Shown: piece by piece, positions 18,388 to 33,446 of the stretch
Layout of the letters: each line of letters starts with the position of its first letter
How positions within the stretch are numbered: the first letter of the stretch is position 1
Assembly: GCA_021845965.1 (NCBI GenBank)
Contig: JAJZUZ010000009.1
Span: 1 to 43,310, forward strand
Origin: Pseudomonadota bacterium
Lineage (GTDB): Bacteria > Pseudomonadota > Gammaproteobacteria > Burkholderiales > Burkholderiaceae_C
Length of the DNA: 43,310 nucleotides
Direction of reading: 5' to 3'
The notes under the pieces: model-generated
Databases searched by the model: none
Told to the model about the DNA's origin: nothing
What the model saw: the letters and a program-made list of their open reading frames with translations, nothing else
Translations under genes and position numbers: made by a program

Positions 18388-19581
18388 TCAGGGCCGCTGG
18401 CGGATCACCAGCACCGGCAGGTTCAGCGTCTTGATGCGCAGCGCGGCCTGCTCGGCCTCGGCCTGGCGCGTGAAAGGGCCGACGCGCACGCGCATCAGGC
18501 GGCCTTTGGGCGAGTCGAAGGACTCGGCGCCGGCATCCAGCCCCAAGGCCTGGACCTGGGCCAGGGCATTGCGTGCGTTGGACTCCTGCGCGTAGGCACC
18601 AACCTGGATCACCCACACATGGCGCACCGCCCGCGGCGCGCTGGCACGCGGCGCGGGCCGGGGCGCCGCGGCACTGCCCACGGCAGCCGGGGCCGGCGCC
18701 GCCTCGACCGGGGCTGTGGCAACCGACACCGGCGCGGCCCGGGCGGGACTGCGGTCGACGGCTGGCACCATGGGTGACTTGTCCGCCACGGTCACCGCCG
18801 CGCCCGATGCCGCCGGCACCGCTGCAGGCGCACTGGCTCCCTGCGCCGGCGCCGGTGTCACCGAGGCCGCGGCCTGCGCGGCGCCGGGCGCGGGGGCCTG
18901 GGCGCTCACCTGGGCCGGCGGCGTACTGGCCGCGGCGACCGGCGCGCTGGCGCGGGCCACGGGTGCGCTCACCCGCGGCTGCAGCAGGTCCGAGGTCGCG
19001 GGCAGGCGCTCCTCGTGCGCAGCCATCTGGGGCAAGGCGTTCTCGCTGTCATGGATCCAGTTCGCCACGGCCAGCGCCAGCGCCAGCACCACCGCATTGC
19101 CCGCCCCGAGCCACAGCAGGCGCCGGCTGTCGGGCGCGCTGCCGGCCAGCACGGTGGCGGCGTCTTTCACCTCGGGCACGTTGCGCAGCACGGCCGTGAT
19201 CTTCTGGTTGACATGCGTGTAGTACCAGGCATTGGCGTACAAGCCCGGCACCACGAAAGCCGCCGTGAGCAACAGCAGGAAAAGCAGGATGGCGCTGGTA
19301 TCGGAATAGTCCAGCACCAGCTTGCCCACGCCAAAGATCAGCAGGGCCGAGCCCGCCACGGCCGCCACATAGGCCAGGGCCCAGCCCCACATGCGGCGGT
19401 AGATCATCCAGTTGATCGTGCTCCAGTAGGCCGCCCAGTTCCAGCTGGTGCCGGCGCGCCCCTCGCCGTCGAAGCGGCCAAAGTGGCGCAGGTAGTAGTC
19501 CTGCGCGCGCGCCCCGATGGTGGCGCGGTACAGATAGCCGGTGTCGCCGGAGGCGGTCGGTTGGGCGCGGGAGGTTGCCAT
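18388..19581 (-). CDS. DUF2628-like membrane protein with SPOR domain
   Basis: The 397-residue protein has a cytosolic start, three hydrophobic spans (about residues 66-90, 97-118 and 154-175), and a long Ala/Pro-rich linker (about 190-315). It ends in a SPOR domain (about 317-397: VWVIQVGAYAQESNARNAL ... MRVRVGPFTRQAEAEQA). SPOR domains bind denuded peptidoglycan, often at the septum. The N-terminal part looks like the DUF2628 membrane family, which would be an unusual companion. This suggests a cell-envelope or division role. It follows recG on the same strand after 107 bases and is convergent with the old-yellow-enzyme gene. Confidence 0.85.
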   Translation of the reverse strand: MATSRAQPTASGDTGYLYRATIGARAQDYYLRHFGRFDGEGRAGTSWNWAAYWSTINWMIYRRMWGWALAYVAAVAGSALLIFGVGKLVLDYSDTSAILLFLLLLTAAFVVPGLYANAWYYTHVNQKITAVLRNVPEVKDAATVLAGSAPDSRRLLWLGAGNAVVLALALAVANWIHDSENALPQMAAHEERLPATSDLLQPRVSAPVARASAPVAAASTPPAQVSAQAPAPGAAQAAASVTPAPAQGASAPAAVPAASGAAVTVADKSPMVPAVDRSPARAAPVSVATAPVEAAPAPAAVGSAAAPRPAPRASAPRAVRHVWVIQVGAYAQESNARNALAQVQALGLDAGAESFDSPKGRLMRVRVGPFTRQAEAEQAALRIKTLNLPVLVIRQRP

Positions 19582-19688
19582 GAAGGGGGTGCCCTGTGCA
19601 ATGTCCGAAGTCTAATTCACCTTGGCCGCTGTGCCATGCAGAATCGGCACCCCTTGCTACAAATTTGCAACTACCCGGACGCCGGCAC

Positions 19689-21770
19689 TCAGGCCTTCAG
19701 GTAGTCCGTCCGGCTGCCCAGCCAGCGGGCCACGTGGCGCTCGGCCTGCGCAGGGTGGCGGTCCAGCATCACGGGCGCCGCGGCGCGCGCCCAGGCCAGC
19801 AGGTGGCTGTCGGTGGCCAGGTCGGCGAAACGCAATAGCGCCGCGCCGGACTGGCGCGCTCCAAGAAACTCGCCCGGGCCGCGCAGCTCCAGGTCACGCC
19901 GCGCGATCTCGAAGCCGTCGTTGGTCTCGGCCATGGCCTTCAGGCGCGCGCGCGCCACCTCGCCCAGGCGCGGCGCATCGCCGGTGGAATACAGCAGCAC
20001 ACAGGCCGAGGCAGCCGCACCGCGCCCCACACGCCCGCGCAGCTGGTGCAGCTGCGACAGGCCAAAGCGCTCGGCATGCTCGATCACCATCAGTGTGGCG
20101 TTGGGCACGTCCACGCCGACCTCGATCACCGTGGTGCTGACCAGCACGCCCATCTGCCCACTCACGAACCGCTCCATCACCGCCTTCTTCTCCGCCACCG
20201 GCATGCGGGAGTGCAACAGCCCCACCATGACGCCGGGCAGCGCCGCGCTGAGCTCGGCGTGGGTCTCCGTGGCGTTGGTCAGGTCGAGTGCTTCACTTTC
20301 TTCAATGAGCGGGCAGACCCAGTACACCTGCCGCCCCTGTTCCAGCTGGCCACGGATGCGCTCGATCACCTCGGCACGCCGCTGCTCCGACACCACCTTG
20401 GTCACGATGGGGCTGCGCCCGGGCGGCAGCTCGTCGATGGTGGAGACGTCGAGGTCGGCGTAGTAGCTCATGGCCAGCGTGCGCGGAATGGGCGTGGCGG
20501 TCATCATCAACATGTGAGGTTCCAGATCCTCGCCGTTGGTCTTGCTGCGCAAAGCCAGCCTCTGCGCCACCCCAAAGCGGTGCTGCTCGTCGATGATGGC
20601 CAGCGCCAGATTTTTGAACTGCACCTGCTCCTGGATCACCGCGTGCGTGCCCACCACCAGGCCGGCCGCGCCGCGGGCGATCAGTTCCAGCATCGCGCTG
20701 CGCTCTTTCTTCTTCTGGCTGCCGGTCAGCCAGGCCACGCGCACGCCCAGCGGCTCCAGCCAGGTAATGAGCTTGCGGAAATGCTGTTCGGCCAGGATCT
20801 CGGTCGGCGCCATCAGCGCGCACTGCCAGCCGGCGTCGATGCAGATGGCGGCCGACAGCGCGGCCACCACGGTCTTGCCCGAGCCCACATCGCCTTGCAG
20901 CAGGCGGTGCATGGGCTTGGCTTGCGTCAGGTCCTGTGCGATCTCCTCACAGACACGGCGCTGCGCCCCCGTCAGCTGGAACGGCAAGGCCGCCAGCAGC
21001 CGCTCATGCAGGGAGCCTGCGCCCCGGGCATGCAACTGCGGCGCCCGCAGGTGCTCGCGCTCGCGTCGCGCCTGCAGCTGCGACAGCTGCTGCGCCAGCA
21101 ATTCCTCGGCTTTCAGGCGCTGCCAGGCCGGATGGCTGTGGTCCTCCAGCTGGGCGAGCGAGACGTCGGGCGTGGGGTGATGCAGAAACTCCAGTGCCTG
21201 TTTCAGCGTCCACAGCGGCTTGAGCTGGAGCGTGGCGGCCACCTCGGGGGGCAAGGTGTCGGCAAGCTCGGCGTGACGCAGGCCGCCGATCACCGCCTTG
21301 CGCAAATAGGGCTGCGGCAGGCCGGCCACCGTCGGGTAGACCGGCGTCAGCGCCGTCGGCAGTTCGCCGCCCGCCACCCTGGTGTGCGGGTGCATCATGG
21401 TCCAGCCCAGGAAGCCGCCGCGCAATTCACCTCGCGCCCGGATCCGCGCGCCGACAGCCAGGGCTTTCTGCTGCGAGGGATAGAAATTGAAGAAGCGCAG
21501 CACGCAGCTGTCGCTGCCGTCGTTCACGGTCACCAGCAGCTGGCGGCGCGGACGGTAGGCCACCTCGCAGGCCGTGACCTCGCCTTCAATCTGCACGCTG
21601 TCGCCCTCGCGCGCGTCGGCCAGCTTGACGATGCGGGTCTCGTCCTCGTAGCGCAGCGGCAGGTGCAGGGCCAGGTCGATGTCGCGCACCAGGCCCAGCT
21701 TCTGCAGGGCCTTCTGTGGTGCGGACAAGGGCTTGCCTGTCGCGGCGGGCGTGGCGCGCTCCCGGGGCAT
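19689..21770 (-). CDS. recG: ATP-dependent DNA helicase RecG
   Basis: The 693-residue enzyme remodels stalled forks and branched DNA. An N-terminal wedge/OB region occupies about 1-180. The helicase core shows Walker A GDVGSGKT at 293-300, motif II as DEQHRFG, motif III as MTATPIPRT, and the late LRGRVGRG motif. The length is the normal RecG size. The ATG is 6 bases after the stop of the Bug receptor gene, so it appears to be the last or a middle gene of the AtuA-like / Bug / recG run. Confidence 0.97.
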   Translation of the reverse strand: MPRERATPAATGKPLSAPQKALQKLGLVRDIDLALHLPLRYEDETRIVKLADAREGDSVQIEGEVTACEVAYRPRRQLLVTVNDGSDSCVLRFFNFYPSQQKALAVGARIRARGELRGGFLGWTMMHPHTRVAGGELPTALTPVYPTVAGLPQPYLRKAVIGGLRHAELADTLPPEVAATLQLKPLWTLKQALEFLHHPTPDVSLAQLEDHSHPAWQRLKAEELLAQQLSQLQARREREHLRAPQLHARGAGSLHERLLAALPFQLTGAQRRVCEEIAQDLTQAKPMHRLLQGDVGSGKTVVAALSAAICIDAGWQCALMAPTEILAEQHFRKLITWLEPLGVRVAWLTGSQKKKERSAMLELIARGAAGLVVGTHAVIQEQVQFKNLALAIIDEQHRFGVAQRLALRSKTNGEDLEPHMLMMTATPIPRTLAMSYYADLDVSTIDELPPGRSPIVTKVVSEQRRAEVIERIRGQLEQGRQVYWVCPLIEESEALDLTNATETHAELSAALPGVMVGLLHSRMPVAEKKAVMERFVSGQMGVLVSTTVIEVGVDVPNATLMVIEHAERFGLSQLHQLRGRVGRGAAASACVLLYSTGDAPRLGEVARARLKAMAETNDGFEIARRDLELRGPGEFLGARQSGAALLRFADLATDSHLLAWARAAAPVMLDRHPAQAERHVARWLGSRTDYLKA

Positions 21771-21776
21771 GCCGGC

Positions 21777-22742
21777 TTACTGCGGCTCGATCTTCGCGTC
21801 GTGGATGGCCTTGGCCCACTTGGCCGTCTCGCGCTGGGTGCGTTGCGCCAGCGCCTCGGGCGTGCCGGGCTCGACCATGAAGCCGATGGCGGCGAACTTC
21901 TCCTGGATCTCCTTGCTCTGCGCCGCGGCATTGATGGCGTGGTTGAGCTTGGCCACCACGTCCGGCGGCGTACCGGCCGGCGCGAAGACGGCAAAGTAGG
22001 CAATCAGCTCGTAGTCCTTCAGGCCCAGCGCCTCGTTCACGGTGGGCAGTTCGGGAATGGCAGCGGAACGCTTCATGGACGTGACGGCCAGGCCGCGGAT
22101 CTTGCCCGCCTTCACCTGTGGCAGGGTCACCGCGAAGTCGGCCGTGAACATCATCACCTGGCCGCCGATCAGGTCGGTCATCGCCGCCGGGCCGCTCTTG
22201 TAGGGCACATTGGTCATCTGCACGCCGGCCATGCTGGCCATCATCTCGGACGAGACCAGCTGCGAGGTGCTGGCGCTGGCAAAAGTCACGTTCCCGGGCT
22301 TGGCCTTGGCCAGGTCGATCAGCTCGCGCAGGGTCTTGGCCGGCACGTCGTTGTTCACCGCCACGATCAGCGGCACCGAGCCCTGGTAGCCCACCGGCAC
22401 GAAAGCCGTGTCCTGGTCATAGGGGAGCTTCTTCATCAGGCTCTTGAGCGCGGCGTTGGTGCTGTTGGTGCCGAACAGCAGCGTGTAGCCGTCGGCTGGC
22501 GCCTTGGCCACGGCGTCCGCGCCCAGCATGCCATTCACACCAGCCTTGTTCTCGATCACGATGGGCTGGCCCAGCATCTCGGACATCTTGGCCGCAAAGG
22601 CGCGGCCGATCTGGTCGGTGGCGCTGCCCGCGGCGAAAGGCACGATGGCCTTGATGGGCTTGTTCGGGTAGGGCTGGGCCAGCGCCGTGGCACTGAGCAG
22701 GGCCGCGCCGAGCAGCGCGAGGGTGCGGGGCAGGAATCGCAT
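21777..22742 (-). CDS. Bug-family periplasmic solute receptor
   Basis: The 321-residue product is a tripartite tricarboxylate transporter (TctC/Bug) receptor. After a signal peptide (MRFLPRTLALLGAALLSATALA) it has the family start YPNKPIKAIVPFAAGSATDQIGR split over residues about 24-46, then IVIENKAGVNGMLGADAVAKA and PYKSGPAAMTDLIGGQV. The ligand is probably a carboxylate but cannot be named. No TctA/TctB partner is nearby, which is common for the greatly expanded Bug family in Burkholderiales. The ATG at 22742 is preceded by AAGGAG; an upstream in-frame start at 22769 is less likely. Confidence 0.93.
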   Translation of the reverse strand: MRFLPRTLALLGAALLSATALAQPYPNKPIKAIVPFAAGSATDQIGRAFAAKMSEMLGQPIVIENKAGVNGMLGADAVAKAPADGYTLLFGTNSTNAALKSLMKKLPYDQDTAFVPVGYQGSVPLIVAVNNDVPAKTLRELIDLAKAKPGNVTFASASTSQLVSSEMMASMAGVQMTNVPYKSGPAAMTDLIGGQVMMFTADFAVTLPQVKAGKIRGLAVTSMKRSAAIPELPTVNEALGLKDYELIAYFAVFAPAGTPPDVVAKLNHAINAAAQSKEIQEKFAAIGFMVEPGTPEALAQRTQRETAKWAKAIHDAKIEPQ

Positions 22743-22765
22743 GGTCTTGTCTCCTTGTAGGTCAG

Positions 22766-23077
22766 TCAATTCTCGTCGAGTGGCAGATCGAGGATAGCGC
22801 CGCTCAGCGTCTTGCCATGCGCGTCCAGCGCCAGCGAGCGCGTTACGCCGCCGACGAGGGCCTCGTGCAGCACGAAGTGCACCGCGCCCAGCTGCGGCAG
22901 CGGATAACGGTCCACCGCGCCGCGCACGCTGTCGCGGTACCAGGCGCGCACGCGCTCGGCCGTCAGGGTGCGCGCCAGCACGGGGTAGTCGGCCGGGTTG
23001 TGCGCAATGATGCTGAGCGTGGCGCGGTTGCCCTTGTCGCCGGAGCGTGCGATTGCAATGTCGCCAATGGTCTTCAT
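22766..23077 (-). CDS. AtuA-like C-terminal domain protein
   Basis: The 103-residue protein starts MKTIGDIAIARSGDKGNRATLSI, the hallmark of the small ferredoxin-fold domain found at the C-terminus of, or next to, AtuA-type (DUF1446) proteins. AtuA was named from acyclic terpene degradation in Pseudomonas, but the biochemical role of both parts is not settled. It begins 1 base after the stop of the larger AtuA-like gene, so the two probably form one complex. Confidence 0.88.
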   Translation of the reverse strand: MKTIGDIAIARSGDKGNRATLSIIAHNPADYPVLARTLTAERVRAWYRDSVRGAVDRYPLPQLGAVHFVLHEALVGGVTRSLALDAHGKTLSGAILDLPLDEN

Positions 23078-23078
23078 G

Positions 23079-26757
<3,679 letters not shown>

Positions 26758-26800
26758 GCGCCGCTTCGCCGCTCATCGAAGACGCAGAACTGGCCAAGAA

Positions 26801-26920
26801 ATCGTAGCGAGCGACCCGAGCGCAAGGCGGACGGAGCACAGCCACCGGAACCTACTTGCAGTACGTGAGGATGGCGCGCACCGCCCAACGCCGCGATCGG
26901 GCCGCGCCGTAGATCTATTG
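26801..26920. repeat. Dispersed intergenic repeat, copy B
   Basis: This is the fuller copy of the element also found at 18275-18373. Its ends form a long imperfect stem: GCGACCCGAGCGC (26811-26823) can pair with GCGATCGGGCCGC (26893-26905), with 11 of 13 bases complementary. A small TACT-TGC-AGTA hairpin lies in the centre. It fills the gap between the convergent tgt and the 622-residue unknown gene. Being non-coding, structured and at convergent gene ends, it resembles a REP/BIME-like or transcription-end element. Confidence 0.75.
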
Positions 26921-26928
26921 GCCGGTTC

Positions 26929-28797
26929 TCAACGCCACTGGTCGCGCAGCACCCATGCAAACACCGCCAGCAGGATCACGGCGATGAGGCCCAGGTACCA
27001 GCCCCAGGGCTGCTTCTTCTCGGCGTAGGGGTCGGTCAGCGCGCGCTCGGCGTTGGGCGGCAGTTGCGCCAGTTGGGTGAGCGAAGTGCCGAAGGGGATG
27101 TTGATCTTGGCGCGCGCGTTGATGGCCCAGCCATTGGCATCCAGGATGGGGCCGAGCGTGCGGCTGCGCAGCTTGAACCAGGCCAGGATGACCGCCGGCC
27201 CGGAGATGATGAGCAGCAGGCCCGCCAGCGCAAAAGGCAGCTGCCACCACTTGAGCGCAAACACGCCGGCCAGCACCGCCGCCAGCGCCGAGCCGATGGC
27301 CCCCACCGCCAGGCCGATGGCGGCGAAGATGCCGGCGAACTTGGCGACGTCGAACGGCGCGGGCGCTACGGCCGGCGCCTGCGCAGCAGGTGTGGCCGCC
27401 TTCTTGGTGCCGTCCACCACCGCGGCGGCCAGTTTCTCATCGCTGGCCTTGGCCTTGCTGGCGGCGATCTTCTGCAGCTGTTCGCCCACCAGGCGCACCG
27501 CCTTGCGGTACGGCGACCAGAAGGCCTGGCGCAGGCTGATGGGGTGCTCGACGATCTTGCTGATGGTGGCGTCCCAGTCGCGGCCCTGGCGGTCGTAGAA
27601 AACACCGTTGCGGCCCACCATGAGCTGGTCCGAATCACCCGCCGTGAAAGCCGCGGCAATGCTCAGTTTCTCGCCGCCGCGCACGCAATCGCAATACACC
27701 AGGCAGATGCGCGCCAGCCCGGCCAGCGCCGCATGGCGGCCGGCGTCATTCACAGCCACGCACAGCTCGGCCGAGCGGCCGTCCAGGTACAGCGTGCCGA
27801 CCTGGAAGGTGGCCTTGCCCTGGCGGGTATAGAAGTCGCGGAAGGCGACAAAGTTGTTGGCCAGCGCGAGCAGGTCACGCACATAGTGGGCCAGCTGCTC
27901 CAGCTTGCGCACGCCCTCGCCTTCGGCCGCCGCATCGGGTTTGGCCGCCAGCCAGGCCGCATAGGGTGCCAGCTTGTCCTTCAGCGCCTGCCAGTCACTC
28001 TCCGTCAACGATTCACGCGCACCCAGCAGCGGCGCCACCGCCGCATCGCGCAGCGCGGCCATGCGCGCCGCCCAGGCGGGGTTCAGACCCGCGCCCAGCG
28101 GCAGCACGGCGCCAGCCTGCACACGCGCCAGCGGCAGGGCGGCCACACCCTCGGCGTCCATCTTCAGCGTAGTGGCGCCCAGCGCGGCCAGCGTGGGCTC
28201 GTCCACGTTCAGGGCGGTGCCGGCGCGCTCGTCGAAGGCGGCCAGGCGGCAGCGCACGAACCAGTCTTCCACCTTCTCGGCCACGGCCTGCAGCGTCTCG
28301 TAGGCGGGCGCCGTGCCCTCGCCCAGCACGCGCGCCGCCTGGCCCGCGGCTTCCCAGGCGGCCTGCGCGCGTTGCGCATGGCGCGCCTGCGCGGCGTTGG
28401 CGGCTTCGGCCGTCACCATGTCGTCCGTAGCGCCCAGGTCCTGCAGCAATTCACGCGCCGCCTGCGCAATGGCCTGGCCCTCGGCGTCGTCATCGCGGAT
28501 GGCCGCCAGCGGCACGCCGGGCAGCTTCTGCGCCAGCACTTCCGGATCCTTCAGCCGCGCACCGGCCCACTGCACGGCGGCGATCAGCTCGGGGGCGCGC
28601 ACCTGGCTGTCGCCATCGGCATCCACGAAAGCCAGCGTGCGGGCGTCGAACTCGATGCCCTTGACCGGGCAGGACAGCGCCACCCACAGCTTCTGGTCGA
28701 GTTCGCCGATGCTGAGGAGCTCCGCCGCGCTGTCGAGCCGGACCTGGTCAAAACCGCCGGCACGGAAGAAACGCCAATGGGACAGGTTCGCGGTCAT
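26929..28797 (-). CDS. Unknown protein with EF-hand-like loop and C-terminal membrane helices
   Basis: I do not recognise the family of this 622-residue protein. Residues 59-70 (DADGDSQVRAPE) have Asp at loop positions 1, 3 and 5, a hydrophobic residue at 8 and Glu at 12, the pattern of an EF-hand calcium loop, though Gly6 is replaced by Ser. The middle is Ala-rich and helical. Near the C-terminus there are about three hydrophobic spans (GIFAAIGLAVGAIGSALAA, LPFALAGLLLIISGPAVIL, WYLGLIAVILLAVFAWVL). No signal peptide is seen. The start at 28797 is the first Met giving a conserved-looking N-terminus; a longer frame reaches 28983. It is divergent from the PhnD-type gene. Confidence 0.8.
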   Translation of the reverse strand: MTANLSHWRFFRAGGFDQVRLDSAAELLSIGELDQKLWVALSCPVKGIEFDARTLAFVDADGDSQVRAPELIAAVQWAGARLKDPEVLAQKLPGVPLAAIRDDDAEGQAIAQAARELLQDLGATDDMVTAEAANAAQARHAQRAQAAWEAAGQAARVLGEGTAPAYETLQAVAEKVEDWFVRCRLAAFDERAGTALNVDEPTLAALGATTLKMDAEGVAALPLARVQAGAVLPLGAGLNPAWAARMAALRDAAVAPLLGARESLTESDWQALKDKLAPYAAWLAAKPDAAAEGEGVRKLEQLAHYVRDLLALANNFVAFRDFYTRQGKATFQVGTLYLDGRSAELCVAVNDAGRHAALAGLARICLVYCDCVRGGEKLSIAAAFTAGDSDQLMVGRNGVFYDRQGRDWDATISKIVEHPISLRQAFWSPYRKAVRLVGEQLQKIAASKAKASDEKLAAAVVDGTKKAATPAAQAPAVAPAPFDVAKFAGIFAAIGLAVGAIGSALAAVLAGVFALKWWQLPFALAGLLLIISGPAVILAWFKLRSRTLGPILDANGWAINARAKINIPFGTSLTQLAQLPPNAERALTDPYAEKKQPWGWYLGLIAVILLAVFAWVLRDQWR

Positions 28798-28945
28798 GGC
28801 GGCATCACTCCTCTTGTTGTTGGGGTCCTGCCATCTTAGCCAGAGTCCCTGATCCGCAGCAAGCCCGTCGCATCGTCTGGCGCCCCGCTTGGAGTAAGCT
28901 TGCCCACGCACGCGCCGGCTGCCGGCGCCCCCTGGAGCACCGGCC

Positions 28946-29800
28946 ATGCGCATCCACCTCAAACTACTGTCCACATTCGTCATCGCCCTCGCCTGCGCGT
29001 TCGGCCCGGCACAGGCCCAGCCTGCAGCGGGCGGCTACCGCTTCTCACCCGTCAACCAGTTCGACATCAACCTCACCGCCGCCTACTGGAACCCCATCAT
29101 CCAGTACGTCTCGGAGAAGAGCGGCGTCAAGCTCAGCCTCAAGATCGGCCGCACCTCGGCCGACACCACGGCCTACGTGCTGACACAGGAGGTCGAGTTC
29201 GTCTTCACCAACCACCTGTTCAGCCCCGAGCGCGAGCAGCTGGGCTGGAAGGTGTTCGGCCGCCGGCAGATGCCGCCGATACAGGGGCAGATCGTGGTGC
29301 CCGCGGATTCACCGATCACCGACCTCAAGCAGCTCGACGGGCAGGAGGTGGCTTTTGCCGGCCCCGAAGCATTCGTGATCTACAAGGTGCCGTATGCCCA
29401 CCTGCTCAACAGCGGCATCAACGTCAAGGTGGTCTTCGGCGGCAACCAGAACGGCGCCCTCGCCCAGCTGTTCGCGGGCAAGGTCAAGGCGGCCGGCGGC
29501 AACTCGCAGCTGATCGAGGCCTACGCCAAACGCGAGGGCAAGAAGTTCCGCGTGCTCTGGACGTCCGAACCCTTCAACGACCTGGCGCTGATGGTCTCCA
29601 GCAAGGTGCCCGAGAAGGACGCCCGCGCGGTCGCGCAGGCCTTCCTGAACATGCACAACGACCCCAAGGGCCGCGACGTGCTGCACCAGACCTCGCAGAA
29701 GGTCGGCCTGCCGGCCGACGCCTACTTCATCCCCGCGAGCGGGGCGGACTACGCCGCCTACCGCAACTTCTACCAGTCGGCCCCGGCCAGCCTGCGCTGA
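28946..29800 (+). CDS. PhnD/SsuA-type periplasmic binding protein
   Basis: The 284-residue protein has a Sec signal peptide (about residues 1-26, ending AQAQ) and the two-lobed type 2 binding-protein pattern of the PhnD (phosphate/phosphonate/oxyanion) group. Segments include FSPVNQFDINLTAAYWNPII, DLKQLDGQEVAFAGPEAF and AGKVKAAGGNSQLIEAYAK. No ABC permease or ATPase is adjacent. Instead the stop is 6 bases before a hybrid histidine kinase, which suggests that it presents a ligand to the sensor rather than to a transporter. The ligand is unknown. Confidence 0.88.
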   Translation: MRIHLKLLSTFVIALACAFGPAQAQPAAGGYRFSPVNQFDINLTAAYWNPIIQYVSEKSGVKLSLKIGRTSADTTAYVLTQEVEFVFTNHLFSPEREQLGWKVFGRRQMPPIQGQIVVPADSPITDLKQLDGQEVAFAGPEAFVIYKVPYAHLLNSGINVKVVFGGNQNGALAQLFAGKVKAAGGNSQLIEAYAKREGKKFRVLWTSEPFNDLALMVSSKVPEKDARAVAQAFLNMHNDPKGRDVLHQTSQKVGLPADAYFIPASGADYAAYRNFYQSAPASLR

Positions 29801-29806
29801 CCGTCC

Positions 29807-32263
<2,457 letters not shown>

Positions 32264-32266
32264 GCA

Positions 32267-32287
32267 CCGGCCGCCCGGGACGGCCGG
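32267..32287. terminator. Convergent-end hairpin (terminator-like)
   Basis: CCGGCCG and CGGCCGG (32267-32273 and 32281-32287) form a perfect 7-bp stem with a 7-base loop in the 24-base gap between the kinase and the convergent HD-GYP gene. There is no T tract on either side, so it is not a canonical intrinsic terminator. It may still separate the two opposing transcripts. Confidence 0.4.
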
Positions 32288-33322
32288 CTATTCGAAGAAG
32301 CGCGCGCGGATGGTCAGCACCTCGTCCAGCCGGCCGAGGAAGATGTCCACGCACTGCGGATCGAAATGCACGCCGCGCTGTTCGCGCAGGAAGGCCAGCG
32401 CGCGCTCCATCTCCCACGCCGGCTTGTAGGGCCGCGCCGAGGTGAGCGCATCAAACACATCGGCCACGGCGACGATGCGCCCCACCAGCGGAATCGCCTC
32501 GCCGGCCAGCCGGTTCGGGTAGCCGCTGCCGTCGAACTTCTCGTGGTGGCTCAGCGCGATGGTGGCCGCCATCTGCAGCAGCGGCGAGGCGCTGCCGGCC
32601 AGGATCTGGTGCCCCATGGCCGCGTGCTGCTGCATGATCACCAGCTCGTCGGGATCGAGGCGGCCCGGCTTGAGCAGGATGTGGTCCGGGATGCCCACCT
32701 TGCCCACGTCGTGCATGGGCGCCGCCTCCAGCATCAGCTGCTGCTCCTCCAGCGGCAGGCCCAGGCCCACGGCGATCAGCCAGGAATAGTGCGCCATGCG
32801 CTGGATGTGGCCGCCGGTCTCCGGGTCGCGGAACTCCGCCGCCTTGGACAGGCGCACGATGGTCTCGCGCTCGCGCCGCACGACCTCCTCCGTCGCCTTG
32901 AGCACCTCTTCCGCCAGCCAGGCCGCGCGGTCCTCCAGCTTCTTCTGGCCGGCGCGCAGCGCCAGCATATTGCGCAGCCGGGCGCGGAACTCCACGTGGT
33001 CCAGCGGTTTGGTCAGGAAGTCGTTGGCGCCGCTTTCCAGCGCGCGGTGGCGCACGTCGACCTCGTCATTGGCGGTCACCATCAGCACCGGCACGCTGCC
33101 GCGGCCGGCCGTGGCGCGCAGGCGCTGGATGAAGGCCACGCCGTCGAGCACCGGCATCATGTAGTCGACGATCACCAGGTCCGGCATCGCGGTCTGGCAA
33201 TGGGTCAGCGCCTGCTGCGGGTCCGTGTACGCCTGCACCTCGTGGGCACCCTCCTGCTGGCTGATGAAATGCTTCAGCAGCAGGAGGTTGGCCTCCACGT
33301 CGTCAACGATCACGATATGCAT
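32288..33322 (-). CDS. Response regulator with HD-GYP phosphodiesterase domain
   Basis: The 344-residue protein joins a receiver domain (1-120; acidic pair Asp7/Asp8, phospho-acceptor Asp53 in IVDYMMP, Lys105 in LTKPL) to an HD-GYP domain (about 140-330). The catalytic His204-Asp205 is in [16 protein letters not shown], and [11 protein letters not shown] stands at 259-269. Such proteins hydrolyse cyclic di-GMP, usually to GMP or pGpG, and so favour motility over biofilm. All expected metal-ligand motifs seem intact, so activity is likely. It is convergent with the hybrid kinase, the probable phosphodonor through Hpt His759. Confidence 0.94.
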   Translation of the reverse strand: MHIVIVDDVEANLLLLKHFISQQEGAHEVQAYTDPQQALTHCQTAMPDLVIVDYMMPVLDGVAFIQRLRATAGRGSVPVLMVTANDEVDVRHRALESGANDFLTKPLDHVEFRARLRNMLALRAGQKKLEDRAAWLAEEVLKATEEVVRRERETIVRLSKAAEFRDPETGGHIQRMAHYSWLIAVGLGLPLEEQQLMLEAAPMHDVGKVGIPDHILLKPGRLDPDELVIMQQHAAMGHQILAGSASPLLQMAATIALSHHEKFDGSGYPNRLAGEAIPLVGRIVAVADVFDALTSARPYKPAWEMERALAFLREQRGVHFDPQCVDIFLGRLDEVLTIRARFFE

Positions 33323-33446
33323 GTCAGGGCCCGCGCCGGCTTAAAGGGTGTCCGCCGCCATCTTAGGCCAGTGACGGCCGCCCGACCAGTCCGGGCGCCG
33401 TTCCCGGCCCACGGGCCGTGACGAATTGCCGTTTCAGCCGGGGCGC

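Noticed and set aside
19586-19653. Inverted repeat GGGGTGCC / GGCACCCC flanking the leader of the SPOR gene
   Set aside because: Only 8 bp with a 52-base spacing in GC-rich DNA. It could easily be chance and has no supporting context.
28909-28930. GC-rich hairpin upstream of the PhnD-type gene
   Set aside because: Short stem with no T tract or conserved partner; expected often at this base composition.
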